From Bacillota bacterium (lineage in GTDB: Bacteria > Bacillota > Clostridia > Lachnospirales > Lachnospiraceae), in the NCBI GenBank assembly GCA_023390555.1, contig JAEWCQ010000021.1, forward strand, positions 124,001 through 188,000: DNA of 64,000 bases. The letters are read 5' to 3'. Under the pieces are notes generated by a model. That model had not been told where the DNA came from, did no database searches, and saw only the letters and a program-made list of their open reading frames with translations. Numbering within the stretch: the stretch's first letter is position 1; each line of letters starts with the position of its first letter. Of the stretch, positions 1-8,630 are shown in pieces. The translations under genes were made by a program, and so were the position numbers.

Positions 1-722
1 TCCACAACCGTACGCTGGCGCTCGGTACGACGATAGTCATCGCCGGAAGTATAACGGATGCGGGCATATCCGGTGGCCTGTGTACCATCCAGCGTATAGG
101 TTCCAGGACCGCTGATGTAATTTACCGTCTTGCCGGTGACATCTCCGGTCGTCTCTGCATAGCTGTTCAGCAGACTCACTTCATCCTTCTCCACGGTAAT
201 CTCAACTCCGCCCAATAAATCAATGGCATCTGATACAGCATTAAAATCAACGACTACATACTGGTCTATATCCAGATCCAGGTTCGCATTCAGTGTGGCA
301 ATCGCATTGGTCACACCACCCTTTGCATACGCGGCATTTACCTTGCGGTACGTGTCATTACCGATATTCAGATAGGTGTCACGGTATATGGATACCAGCT
401 TTACTTCCTTTGTGTCATTATTGATGCTGGCGACCATGATTACGTCACTGTTACCGGAGCTCAATTCACCGTTGGAACGGTTATCGAGGCCAAAAATTGC
501 AATATTTGTGTATCCCTCCAGAAGCTTCTTAGTTGTATTATCCAGCTTGTTGATGTTCAGATCTTCTTTTGCGATATCATTTCGCTCGATCTTATTCAGT
601 TTGGCCCAGACAAATACCCCGCCCAACAATACGATCAGAAAAATGATTTCAATGATGACAATAATAATTTTTCTTTTTCTTCGTTGTTTTTTCGTTAATT
701 TCCTTTTTGTACTTGCGCTCAT
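1..722 (-). CDS. LytR-CpsA-Psr (LCP) ligase, partial
   Basis: LCP enzymes move undecaprenyl-linked teichoic acids or capsules onto peptidoglycan outside the membrane. The visible 240 residues have a basic N-terminus, one membrane segment (about residues 19-40) and an extracytoplasmic LCP core: SDVIMVASI, SIYRDTYL, NAAYAKGG, DLLGGVEI and the arginine-rich YARIRYTSGDDYRRTERQR. The C-terminus lies beyond the left edge, so total length is unknown. The ATG at 722 follows GGTGG with an 8-base gap. The gene has its own promoter (813-841) and closes the series of glycan genes, which fits a role in attaching one of the polymers made here. Family certain; the polymer attached is inference. Confidence 0.93.
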   Translation of the reverse strand, partial: MSASTKRKLTKKQRRKRKIIIVIIEIIFLIVLLGGVFVWAKLNKIERNDIAKEDLNINKLDNTTKKLLEGYTNIAIFGLDNRSNGELSSGNSDVIMVASINNDTKEVKLVSIYRDTYLNIGNDTYRKVNAAYAKGGVTNAIATLNANLDLDIDQYVVVDFNAVSDAIDLLGGVEITVEKDEVSLLNSYAETTGDVTGKTVNYISGPGTYTLDGTQATGYARIRYTSGDDYRRTERQRTVV

Positions 723-812
723 TGTGTTTTCCACCTGTTTATCTAATTCATTCTTTATTTTTGCAATACCTGCTTTCCTGCACAGAAGCACAGCAAAGCG
801 TAAATCCCACTA

Positions 813-841
813 AATATATACCACTTTTTTCCTTATGTCAA
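813..841 (-). promoter_or_regulatory. Promoter of LCP gene
   Basis: TTGACA (841-836) and TATATT (818-813) are separated by 17 bases on the minus strand, a near-consensus sigma-A promoter. The -35 box overlaps the stop codon (840-838) of the upstream glycosyltransferase. Start-codon distance predicts an mRNA leader of roughly 80 bases. Confidence 0.7.
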
Positions 842-1572
842 TAGTTCATACCTTCGCGCAGCTGCTTCCGCCGTGCCTTTAATTCCTGTATCAGAATGAT
901 TCGGTTATGCAGCATTTTCCGAATTCCATAATGATGCATGCTCGATTGATTTTCTTCATGTCTCCGGTAATAGAGCAGTTTTTCCTGCAAAAAACTGGCA
1001 CCTTCCCCGGTCAGGTCACTGATCACGCCAATCCACTGGTCATGCATTTCAATCGTATCCGGTATTGGAAGCACATATTCCAGAAGTTCCCTCCGAAACG
1101 CCATACAACAGCCGATATACGTATTCCGCCATATATTCTTCAAAACGCCTCTCCCGGAATGTCTCTGCCTGTAAAAAGAATCCAGCATGACAGTTTGGCC
1201 ATCTTCTTTTACAACGACTGCATCGTGTACGACTACACCGCTCCCCGTACTCACAAACGCATCCAGTACGGTGCAAACCTTATTTTTCTCCCAGATATCG
1301 TCCTGATCTGCAAGAAAAATATATTTTCCATTACATGCACGAAGGACATAATCCACGTTTGCCTTTATCCCTTTTCCCGGTCCTTCCAGAATTTTGATCC
1401 GGCTTTCCCTCTCCGTATATTCTTTTAAAATCTGAAGTGTTCCATCCCTGGAACCGTCATCTGATATTACAACTTCATCCTGTTCTCCGATACTGGCAAG
1501 AATTGAATCCAATTGTTCCCTTACATACTTTTCTCCGTTATACGTAACCATTGCAACGGATACTCTTATCAT
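838..1572 (-). CDS. GT2 glycosyltransferase, rhamnosyltransferase-like
   Basis: A cytoplasmic family 2 glycosyltransferase of 244 residues. It has the nucleotide-binding start VSVAMVTYNGEKYV, ISDDGSRDGT, the metal-binding ADQDDIW, and HDQWIG with YYRRHEENQS towards the C-terminus. This set is typical of RfbF/RgpB-like enzymes that add L-rhamnose from dTDP-Rha. The ATG at 1572 overlaps the upstream stop as ATGA and is preceded by GGGGTGG; an in-frame ATG 18 bases upstream lies inside the previous gene and is less likely. It belongs to the same subfamily as the plus-strand GT2 at 60536. Acceptor and linkage are unknown. Confidence 0.85.
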   Translation of the reverse strand: MIRVSVAMVTYNGEKYVREQLDSILASIGEQDEVVISDDGSRDGTLQILKEYTERESRIKILEGPGKGIKANVDYVLRACNGKYIFLADQDDIWEKNKVCTVLDAFVSTGSGVVVHDAVVVKEDGQTVMLDSFYRQRHSGRGVLKNIWRNTYIGCCMAFRRELLEYVLPIPDTIEMHDQWIGVISDLTGEGASFLQEKLLYYRRHEENQSSMHHYGIRKMLHNRIILIQELKARRKQLREGMNY

Positions 1573-2333
1573 ATCAGCTTCCACCCCCATTTCTGAAAAT
1601 AAGACCTCATGGATTTCAGATGCAGTCGGAAAAGATGGCTGGCCTTATGAGAACCACGCTCCCACTTGTGTATGACCGAAGCCCATGGACAGTATCGCAG
1701 TACAGATACTTCATTGACTCGTCTGCATAAATCCGCATCCTCCATATATAAAAAGAATCGTTCATCAAATCCGCCCAGACTGCGGAACAGTTCCGTCCGT
1801 ATTACCAGAAAACTCCCCTGTGCAAACGGCACATCAAAAGGCTTGTTATAATTCATATCCTGCATGGTATGGTATGCCTGACGCTTCCGGAAAAAATGTT
1901 TTGCAAACATGCGTATAAACAGATCTGCCACCGTAAGCTCTCTCCGGTATACCGGCTGCAGATTCCCATCTTCGTCTAAAATTCTTGGTACACACATGCC
2001 TATCGATTCATCCCGCATAAAATCCAGCAATACCCGGAATGCATCTGAGTCCAATATAATATCTGGATTCACAATTGCATGCAATTGTGAATCCAGTTCC
2101 GGCATTATGTAATTATGCCCGCCCCCGAATCCAATATTTCCGCCGGTGCTGGTGTAGCATACGTCCTCATATTCTGTTTCTAACTGCCTGATCTGATTGG
2201 CTTGCGTACTGTTATCAATAATGTAGATCTTCTTTTGAATCTCTTTTCCGGTATATCGTTCTATGGAAGCAACGGCTGCCCGGACATCCGCCTCATTGTT
2301 ATGCGCAACAATCCCTATACTTATATCATCCAT
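1569..2333 (-). CDS. GT2 glycosyltransferase, WbbL-like
   Basis: A family 2 glycosyltransferase of about 254 residues: ISIGIVAHNN at the start, IIDNST, GFGGGHN and the metal-binding stretch AIVNPDIIL, then GGFDERFFLYMEDADLC, the usual acceptor-side ED motif. This pattern is common to WbbL-type rhamnosyltransferases. The start is uncertain. The ATG at 2333 gives a normal N-terminus, whereas a GTG at 2351, overlapping the end of the upstream PGT by 11 bases, sits behind AAAGGA. It ends in a 4-base overlap with the next GT2, so the two are probably translationally coupled and act in sequence on one glycan. Confidence 0.85.
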   Translation of the reverse strand: MDDISIGIVAHNNEADVRAAVASIERYTGKEIQKKIYIIDNSTQANQIRQLETEYEDVCYTSTGGNIGFGGGHNYIMPELDSQLHAIVNPDIILDSDAFRVLLDFMRDESIGMCVPRILDEDGNLQPVYRRELTVADLFIRMFAKHFFRKRQAYHTMQDMNYNKPFDVPFAQGSFLVIRTELFRSLGGFDERFFLYMEDADLCRRVNEVSVLRYCPWASVIHKWERGSHKASHLFRLHLKSMRSYFQKWGWKLI

Positions 2334-2340
2334 GCCCGTC

Positions 2341-3750
2341 TTACTCAGCACCTCGTCCTTTCAATACAACTTCTATGGTCTTAAGGATAATTTTTATATC
2401 CATACCAAGCGTCCAGTTGGAAATATATTTTGTATCGAGCTTTACAACTTCCTCAAAATCCGTAATATCACTTCTTCCGCTTGCCTGCCACATTCCGGTC
2501 AGCCCCGGCTTGATGCCAAGTCTTGCACGGTGATGTGCCTCATACAGTACAAACTCATCCATGGTCGGTGGTCGGGTCCCTACCAGACTCATATCTCCTT
2601 TTAAGATATTCCAGAACTGAGGCAGCTCATCGATGGAAAACTTACGCATAATCTTACCCGCCGGAAATATCCGTGGATCGTCCTCAATCTTAAACATCAG
2701 ACCTTCCATCTCATTCCGGTTCATCAGTTCCTTTTTCTGTTCTTCCGCATTCACATTCATGGAACGGAATTTGTATATCTTAAATTTTCTGCCGTTCTTA
2801 CCGACACGAACCTGAGAAAAAAAGATCGGTCCCGGCGACTGGCGTTTGATGACAGGCGCAAAAATCAAAAATGCAATTCCCATGAAGAAAAGTCCGACCA
2901 GACTGCCAACAATATCCATACAGCGCTTGATCAAGAGCTGCCTTGGAGTGGAAATACACATACTGGATGTTAATACCATATAGCTTCCGCATTCTTCTAT
3001 GACTTTATTCGGCATGAGCTTTGATTCGTGCACGAGTTTAAAATGTACGGTAACCCCCATTTCCAGCAGATCTTCCGCCAACGCTTCACTGCTGTCGATG
3101 GAATTGCCGTTGATGAATACTTCATCCACGACATTCGTACGCACATAGTCAAAAAAATTATCGGCATTCGCTACAACCGGGATCTCACGGATCACATCTC
3201 CCTGACGCTGTCTGTCCACAATTACGATACCCTTAACAAGAAATTCACGGTATCTGTTATCCTCAAAATCACGAATACACTGCTCCACCAGCGCATCCGT
3301 TGTAACAATGATCATAATGGACTGTTTCTTCCCATTGCGCAGACGATTTCGTACCCATCGCTTCAAAAGGATATGCCCTACATACACAAACAGGACAGAC
3401 AAGGCCCAATACACAAACAAAACCTGTCTGGAATAAATTTCAGACTGTTTGATTGCATAAAGATAAAGCACCATGCCAAGAAAGATCGTGGTACAGTTAA
3501 TAACAACAGCTCTTAACTCCTGCATATGGTTTCTTCGGAGGATACCCGTATAGGACTCCATAAAAAAAACGACACAGATGTCAATCAGAATCAGTACCAC
3601 CGCAAGTCTTTCATACAATACGTCTTTATATGGAAGCGTAAATCCCAAGCGGATAAAATAGGAAATGATAAATGCCATCTGCAGGCAGATAATATCCAAA
3701 ATTGTAAAATCCAGATGCTTCATCCAGCTTCTTTTTTCTCGTTTATACAT
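2341..3750 (-). CDS. Polyprenyl glycosylphosphotransferase (long PGT)
   Basis: Membrane enzyme that starts a glycan by moving a sugar-1-phosphate from a UDP-sugar to undecaprenyl phosphate. The 469 residues show about four N-terminal membrane segments (15-130), a Rossmann-like middle (about 140-250), a re-entrant hydrophobic segment (about 275-300) and the C-terminal sugar-transferase domain with KRCMDIVGS, QVRVGKNGRKF, KFRSM, SIDELPQFWNILKGDMSLVG and GLTGMWQASGR. The usual GPRP reads GTRP. The ATG at 3750 follows GAGG at 7 bases. It lies at the head of the leftmost group with two rhamnosyltransferase-like genes downstream. It is one of three PGTs in the window. Sugar specificity cannot be read from sequence. 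Confidence 0.93.
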   Translation of the reverse strand: MYKREKRSWMKHLDFTILDIICLQMAFIISYFIRLGFTLPYKDVLYERLAVVLILIDICVVFFMESYTGILRRNHMQELRAVVINCTTIFLGMVLYLYAIKQSEIYSRQVLFVYWALSVLFVYVGHILLKRWVRNRLRNGKKQSIMIIVTTDALVEQCIRDFEDNRYREFLVKGIVIVDRQRQGDVIREIPVVANADNFFDYVRTNVVDEVFINGNSIDSSEALAEDLLEMGVTVHFKLVHESKLMPNKVIEECGSYMVLTSSMCISTPRQLLIKRCMDIVGSLVGLFFMGIAFLIFAPVIKRQSPGPIFFSQVRVGKNGRKFKIYKFRSMNVNAEEQKKELMNRNEMEGLMFKIEDDPRIFPAGKIMRKFSIDELPQFWNILKGDMSLVGTRPPTMDEFVLYEAHHRARLGIKPGLTGMWQASGRSDITDFEEVVKLDTKYISNWTLGMDIKIILKTIEVVLKGRGAE

Positions 3751-3916
3751 CTTCTAACCTCATCCAAGTATTCGTAAACAGAGTCATCTCTTCCTCTTTA
3801 AATTGTACTCCTTGCACGCGACTGTAAAATGTTTCCTCATAATATACTCATGATACAATACGTGGGTGCAAAGGACAACCGAATTTTTTCTTAATATTTT
3901 GTGAAATAAGTGTGTC

Positions 3917-5806
3917 CTACCTGTAGTGTTTCAAAGAATAATTGGATTTATTCAATGTCAGATTGCGATTATAAAAGGGATCTCCGTAAGTGAGAATATC
4001 GTTCCAATGTTCCCGGATATAAGCCATCTCTCCTTCAAATCGTCTGACTTTTTCCATGGTATTCTCCGTACCTCTCGATTTTGATTCGTAATGGTAAGCA
4101 CGGACGTCTGGATTATAAACAATCAGGTATCCGGCTTCTCCCATCTTCAGGCACAGGTCCACATCATTAAATGCGACTGTCAGCGTTTCTGTAAATCCGC
4201 CCACCTCGTCAAACACACTTCGTTTTATCATCATACAGGCCGCTGTCACCGCACTGTAGTCCATCTGGATGACGGATTTATGAAGATAGCCGTCTCGCTC
4301 TCCCTTTAACCCGACAAACATATTACTTGCGATTCCGCCGATTCCGACCACGATTCCGGCATGCTGAACCGTTCCGTCTCCGTATAACAGCCTGGCTCCG
4401 ACGGCACCTACTTCCCGCCTCTGACAGTTTCCGAGCATCTCTTCCAGCCAGTCCGCCGTAATCAGTTCAATATCATTGTTCAAAAGCACGAGAAACTCAC
4501 CTTGCGCGTATGCCGCACCGTAATTATTGATTGCGGAATAGTTGAATTCCCCCTTCCATGTCACGACGCTGACCGCTGCACCGTTTTTGAGTTTTCCGGT
4601 CAGAATCTGGTCTGCATCATAAGGCTGTCCGGTCAGTTTTTCATAATAGGCAAAGGTCTTTGGACTGGAACTGTTATTCTCTACCAGAATGATTTCATAA
4701 TGGCAGTAACTGCTTTTTAAAATGGAACGGATACAGGTATTCAGGGTCTCTGTCTGATCTTTGTTCGGAATCAGGATCGATATCAGCGGTTCACCCTGCA
4801 CCGGATAACGGACACGATAAAATCCCCAGTCCTTTCTATGCATCACCTCAGCCTGTACTCCGCAGCTTCTTAAATGTTCTTCAATTGCACGCAGCCCAGC
4901 TTCAAATGCATACTGCTTGCTCGCCGGATTATCCGCCGTAGAAGCCTGGGAAACCCGCCAGTGATAGAGAATCCGGGGCACATGTGCAACCTGTTCTGCC
5001 ACACCCGTACATCGGAAAATAAAGTCATAATCCTGTGCACCGTCATATTCTCTGCGAAATCCGCCTACCTGTTCCACAATCGATTTTTTCACCGCAAAAA
5101 AATGCGTGATATAGTTATTCGAACGCAGCAGATCCAGATTAAAATCGGGCTTCCAGTGTGCCTGGATATGCTCGCTTAAATCTTCCGATACCTTATCTTC
5201 ATCCGTATACACCACATCCGCCTTTTTATGCTTCTTCCAATAGGTATCATCATAGTCGTATACCTTTGACGCAGATGCCGGATTCACTCCTGCCGCAGCA
5301 AGCACTTCATAGAATGCATCCGGGGCCAATATATCATCATGGTCCAAAAGACCAATCCAAACTCCCTCAGCCATCGCAAATGCTGCATTCGTATTCTCTG
5401 CGATACCGAGATTCTCTTCCAGATGACGGTAACAGATACGGGCATCCTCCCGACAATACTTTTTCACAAGCTGCTTTACGGAATCATCGGGCGTTCCGTC
5501 CGCAAGACAGAGCTGCCAGTTTGCATAACTCTGTTTCTGTACGGATTCGATCATCTGCGTCAAAAATGTCTCCGGAGTCCGGTAAAGCGGTACACAGACG
5601 CTGACAAGCGGACGATTCTCCCAACTATCGGAGTCCGTCCGCTGTCTCTCCCATTCCTCTTTCGTGATCCTGTGCTTTTCATACCACGGACCGTATGGGA
5701 CCTCATCCGGTTCGAGACGTTCCCCTACCCGGACCAGGAATTTTTTCATCCCATAATGCCGCAAATACCGAAATCCCTTGATTACTTTATAAAGTGTTAT
5801 CTTCAT
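3917..5806 (-). CDS. Tandem-domain GT2 glycosyltransferase
   Basis: A 629-residue cytoplasmic protein with two family 2 glycosyltransferase domains: the first from about residue 65 (VSVCVPLYRTPETF, LLDHDDI, TDEDK), the second from about 350 (LISILIPNKDQTETL, LLNNDIELI, FNDVDLCLKMGEAG). The hinge GAQDYDFIFRCT and the LYHWR/STADNP block are shared with the proteins at 6079 and 52459. The ATG at 5806 follows AAGGA by 8 bases and is two bases beyond the zinc-ribbon gene's stop (TGATATG), so a longer reading frame starting at 5872 is rejected. Such bifunctional GT2s often add two residues of a repeat; donors here are unknown. Confidence 0.9.
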   Translation of the reverse strand: MKITLYKVIKGFRYLRHYGMKKFLVRVGERLEPDEVPYGPWYEKHRITKEEWERQRTDSDSWENRPLVSVCVPLYRTPETFLTQMIESVQKQSYANWQLCLADGTPDDSVKQLVKKYCREDARICYRHLEENLGIAENTNAAFAMAEGVWIGLLDHDDILAPDAFYEVLAAAGVNPASASKVYDYDDTYWKKHKKADVVYTDEDKVSEDLSEHIQAHWKPDFNLDLLRSNNYITHFFAVKKSIVEQVGGFRREYDGAQDYDFIFRCTGVAEQVAHVPRILYHWRVSQASTADNPASKQYAFEAGLRAIEEHLRSCGVQAEVMHRKDWGFYRVRYPVQGEPLISILIPNKDQTETLNTCIRSILKSSYCHYEIILVENNSSSPKTFAYYEKLTGQPYDADQILTGKLKNGAAVSVVTWKGEFNYSAINNYGAAYAQGEFLVLLNNDIELITADWLEEMLGNCQRREVGAVGARLLYGDGTVQHAGIVVGIGGIASNMFVGLKGERDGYLHKSVIQMDYSAVTAACMMIKRSVFDEVGGFTETLTVAFNDVDLCLKMGEAGYLIVYNPDVRAYHYESKSRGTENTMEKVRRFEGEMAYIREHWNDILTYGDPFYNRNLTLNKSNYSLKHYR

Positions 5807-5807
5807 A

Positions 5808-6008
5808 TCAGCTTTCCTTTTTTTTATGGATATACATCCAGCTGTCAGCATAATCCTGACGCTCATCCTCACTCAAAAATGCGAATTTATCATATGTCAT
5901 TCTGGTTAATTCCATCTGCTTCTCCCCGCACTTAAAACATTCTACATCTTTTCTTCTCGAAACTGCACGAAGCCACCCGCAGTTGGGGCAAATATAGACT
6001 TTCATCAT
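5808..6008 (-). CDS. Small zinc-ribbon protein
   Basis: A 66-residue protein with two CxxC pairs (CPNCG near the start, then CFKCG about 17 residues later), the pattern of a structural zinc ribbon, followed by an acidic helical tail with SEDERQDYADSW. The start at 6008 follows GGGAG with an 8-base gap; an earlier in-frame ATG at 6032 has no ribosome site. It is wedged between two tandem GT2 genes and coupled to the downstream one by TGATATG. Function is not recognised; a scaffold or regulatory role for the neighbouring transferases is only a guess. Confidence 0.7.
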   Translation of the reverse strand: MMKVYICPNCGWLRAVSRRKDVECFKCGEKQMELTRMTYDKFAFLSEDERQDYADSWMYIHKKKES

Positions 6009-6078
6009 GTGTCTTTCTCCCACTTCCTTCATTTTTCACACTCATGTTCTGATTCCTGTCTTTTGTAATAAGTCCCAT

Positions 6079-8526
6079 TTATTTTAATGAAAAGTCCGCT
6101 TTATCCAATGTCAGATTCGGATTAAAATACGGATCTCCTTTCTCCAGAATTTCCATCCATCGTTTCTGAAATACTTCCGCTTCCCGATTGAATCTTGCAA
6201 CCTTTTCCGGTGTATCCTCCATCCCTCTGGATTTTGATTCGTAATGATAAAGCTCCGCATACGGATTGTATACGACCAGTTTGCCGGCCGCCCGTACTTT
6301 CATGCAATAGTCAATATCGTTAAAGGCAACCTGCAGTTCTTCCGTCAGTCCGCCCACTTCCTCAAATACGCTCCGTTTGGTCATCATGCACGCAGCTGTC
6401 ACCGCCGAATAATCCTGTGCGCAGACGATACGCCCCTGATAACCGAGATCATAACGGGACAAACCGATAAAGGTATGTCCTGCCGTTCCGCCAAAACCGA
6501 TGACAACCCCAGCATGCTGAATGGTATCGTCCTCATAATTGAGCTTGGCTCCGACAGCGCCCACATCTTCCCGCATGCAATAGCCCAGCAGCTCCCAAAG
6601 GGTATCCGGGTTCACAATCTCTGTATCGTTATTTAAAAGCAGAAAGTAATCACCGTTTGCATGGCTGGCACCAAAATTATTAATCCGGGAAAAGTTGAAA
6701 TCTCCTTTATAATAAACAACATGAACCTGATCATGTTCCGTCTCAAGTTCCTTATAAGCCGCAAACGTCTCTTCTTCCGTACTGTTATTTTCAATTATAA
6801 TAAATTCGAAATTCCGGTAAGTGGATTTCTGTAAAATGGAAGTCATACATTTCTTCAGATCCCCGCTATGATCTTTATTCGGAATCAGTATGGATACCAA
6901 AGGCTGTTCCTTCCAGCGGTATATCGTATGATACATCCCGTAATACATGCTGTGTTCTACTTCCGCCGGTATGCCCATACGCCGATAATGCTCTCCAATC
7001 GCATTTTTTCCGGCTTCAAACGCATACAGCTTGCTCTCCGGATTGGCTGCCGTGGAATTCAGGTGACAGCGCCAGTGATACAACACCTTTGGAATATGGA
7101 AAATATGGGAAGCCTGTTCCGTGCAGCGCAGAATGAAATCATAATCCTGTGCGCCGTCATACGCGCGTCGTAACGTACCGGCCCGCTCCAAAAGCTCCCG
7201 CTTTACCACACACAAATGACAAATATAATTCATGCTGCAAAGCAGATCCGGATTAAAATCCGGCTTGAAATTCGGTTCAAAGTACGATCTGCCGTCCATA
7301 TCCACTTTATCCTCATCTGAATAGAGCATGTCAATCGTCCGGTCTTCATTCAATGCCTTCGCACATTCATACAGCGCTTCCGGCGGCATGATATCATCGT
7401 GATCTGCGAATACAATGTATTCCCGTGTCGCCATTTGAATCGCTGCATTCGTATTCTCTGAGATTCCCAGATTTTCCGGCAATGTTTCAAAACGGATGCG
7501 AGGGTCACTGCTTTTATATTTTTCCAGTATCGGTGTCAGACTGCCGTCTTCACTTCCGTCTGCAAGACAAAGCTCCCAGTTTCCATACGTCTGTGCCTGT
7601 ACCGATTCAATCATCTCACACAGGTATTCCTTCGGTGTACGGTAAAGTGGAATGACAATGGAAAAGAACGGTTCATAAGAGAACTTCCGGCTGCGCTGTG
7701 CCTCAAGTTCCTGCGGTGTAATCAGATGTTCTTTCCTCCACAGCTGATAAGTCTGCTCCGGCTGCTTTAACAGCTTTGTCTTCATCCGCCTGGCTGTCGC
7801 ACGCATGCCGTTTCTCCGGTAATAGGAGGTAATCTTTTCAAGCATCCGCGGTGCCGAAAGGCTGGTACTTGTCTTTCCTTTTTTGATCCGCGAAACGGAA
7901 TTGCGATAAATACTAATGCGTCCGCTGCTCTTCATCTTCAGAATAAAATCCGTCATTTCCTCCGCATCTGCGATAATCTGAAAACCTGCCTGATAGTCGC
8001 CGGGTGCCTCTGCATAAAGAGCCGCAACATCCTTCCGGAAATAATGCTTCCGTTCATACTTCAACTCGTTTCCTCCGACATCCGTCAATTCATAGGAAAC
8101 AGGCTCCGCTCCCATTGCCCAGCCGCTGATAGTCAGTTTCCCCTCCTGGAAATGCTCCGACTCCAGATAATAATCCACGGTCTGCTGTAATTTCTTTAAT
8201 CTTCCCATGGAATAGGAACGTACGGTAGTGCGTCCCGAACCATGTACACATACAACTTTCAGCCTCGACGCACGTTCCCATCCGTCCGGCATCGGAATCC
8301 AAAATGTCAGTTCTTCATTGATATCCGCATGATAACGCATGTATTTCTGACGGATTTCCACTCCCTTTTTCTTTTCTGACTCATATTTCAGCCTGCTTCC
8401 ATCCAGATAAAATTCCAACGAACGTCCGTCCGGATTGTCTCCGCGATACCAGCCATAAATCACCAGCATGTCCGTTCTGGTCAGATGGAATCTCTGATTT
8501 TCTATGGAAAAATCATATTCTGACAT
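6079..8526 (-). CDS. Tandem GT2 with N-terminal accessory domains
   Basis: An 815-residue glycosyltransferase. Residues 1-210 hold two similar beta-rich units, each with a GW motif (YGWYRGDN near 25, ISGWAMG near 135), the second ending in RKDVAALY and AGFQI. They are followed by a basic linker and two GT2 domains: FFSIVIPLYRTPKEY from about 285 with ADHDDIM, and LVSILIPNKDHSGDL from about 560 with LLNNDTEIV and FNDIDYCMKVRAAG. The GT half is paralogous to 3917 and 52459. The ATG at 8526 follows GAGGAG by 5 bases, and a good promoter lies just upstream. The accessory units may bind glycan or protein partners; that is inference. Confidence 0.9.
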   Translation of the reverse strand: MSEYDFSIENQRFHLTRTDMLVIYGWYRGDNPDGRSLEFYLDGSRLKYESEKKKGVEIRQKYMRYHADINEELTFWIPMPDGWERASRLKVVCVHGSGRTTVRSYSMGRLKKLQQTVDYYLESEHFQEGKLTISGWAMGAEPVSYELTDVGGNELKYERKHYFRKDVAALYAEAPGDYQAGFQIIADAEEMTDFILKMKSSGRISIYRNSVSRIKKGKTSTSLSAPRMLEKITSYYRRNGMRATARRMKTKLLKQPEQTYQLWRKEHLITPQELEAQRSRKFSYEPFFSIVIPLYRTPKEYLCEMIESVQAQTYGNWELCLADGSEDGSLTPILEKYKSSDPRIRFETLPENLGISENTNAAIQMATREYIVFADHDDIMPPEALYECAKALNEDRTIDMLYSDEDKVDMDGRSYFEPNFKPDFNPDLLCSMNYICHLCVVKRELLERAGTLRRAYDGAQDYDFILRCTEQASHIFHIPKVLYHWRCHLNSTAANPESKLYAFEAGKNAIGEHYRRMGIPAEVEHSMYYGMYHTIYRWKEQPLVSILIPNKDHSGDLKKCMTSILQKSTYRNFEFIIIENNSTEEETFAAYKELETEHDQVHVVYYKGDFNFSRINNFGASHANGDYFLLLNNDTEIVNPDTLWELLGYCMREDVGAVGAKLNYEDDTIQHAGVVIGFGGTAGHTFIGLSRYDLGYQGRIVCAQDYSAVTAACMMTKRSVFEEVGGLTEELQVAFNDIDYCMKVRAAGKLVVYNPYAELYHYESKSRGMEDTPEKVARFNREAEVFQKRWMEILEKGDPYFNPNLTLDKADFSLK

Positions 8527-8565
8527 ATTTACTCCTCAATTGGTTATTCCACAATTTACTACCTC

Positions 8566-8594
8566 ATTATAGTAATTCTGTATCTTTTTGTCAC
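8566..8594 (-). promoter_or_regulatory. Promoter of GT2 group
   Basis: GTGACA (8594-8589) and TATAAT (8571-8566) with 17 bases between, on the minus strand, 40 bases upstream of the GT2 start. It would let the GT2/zinc-ribbon/PGT group be transcribed separately from the membrane/MBL pair upstream. Confidence 0.7.
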
Positions 8595-8630
8595 CCTATT
8601 TATTCCGGGCTTATGCTGTTTTTGCTGTTC

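Noticed and set aside
376..813. 145-codon plus-strand frame at the left edge
   Set aside because: Antisense to the LCP gene, whose motifs and promoter are clear on the minus strand.
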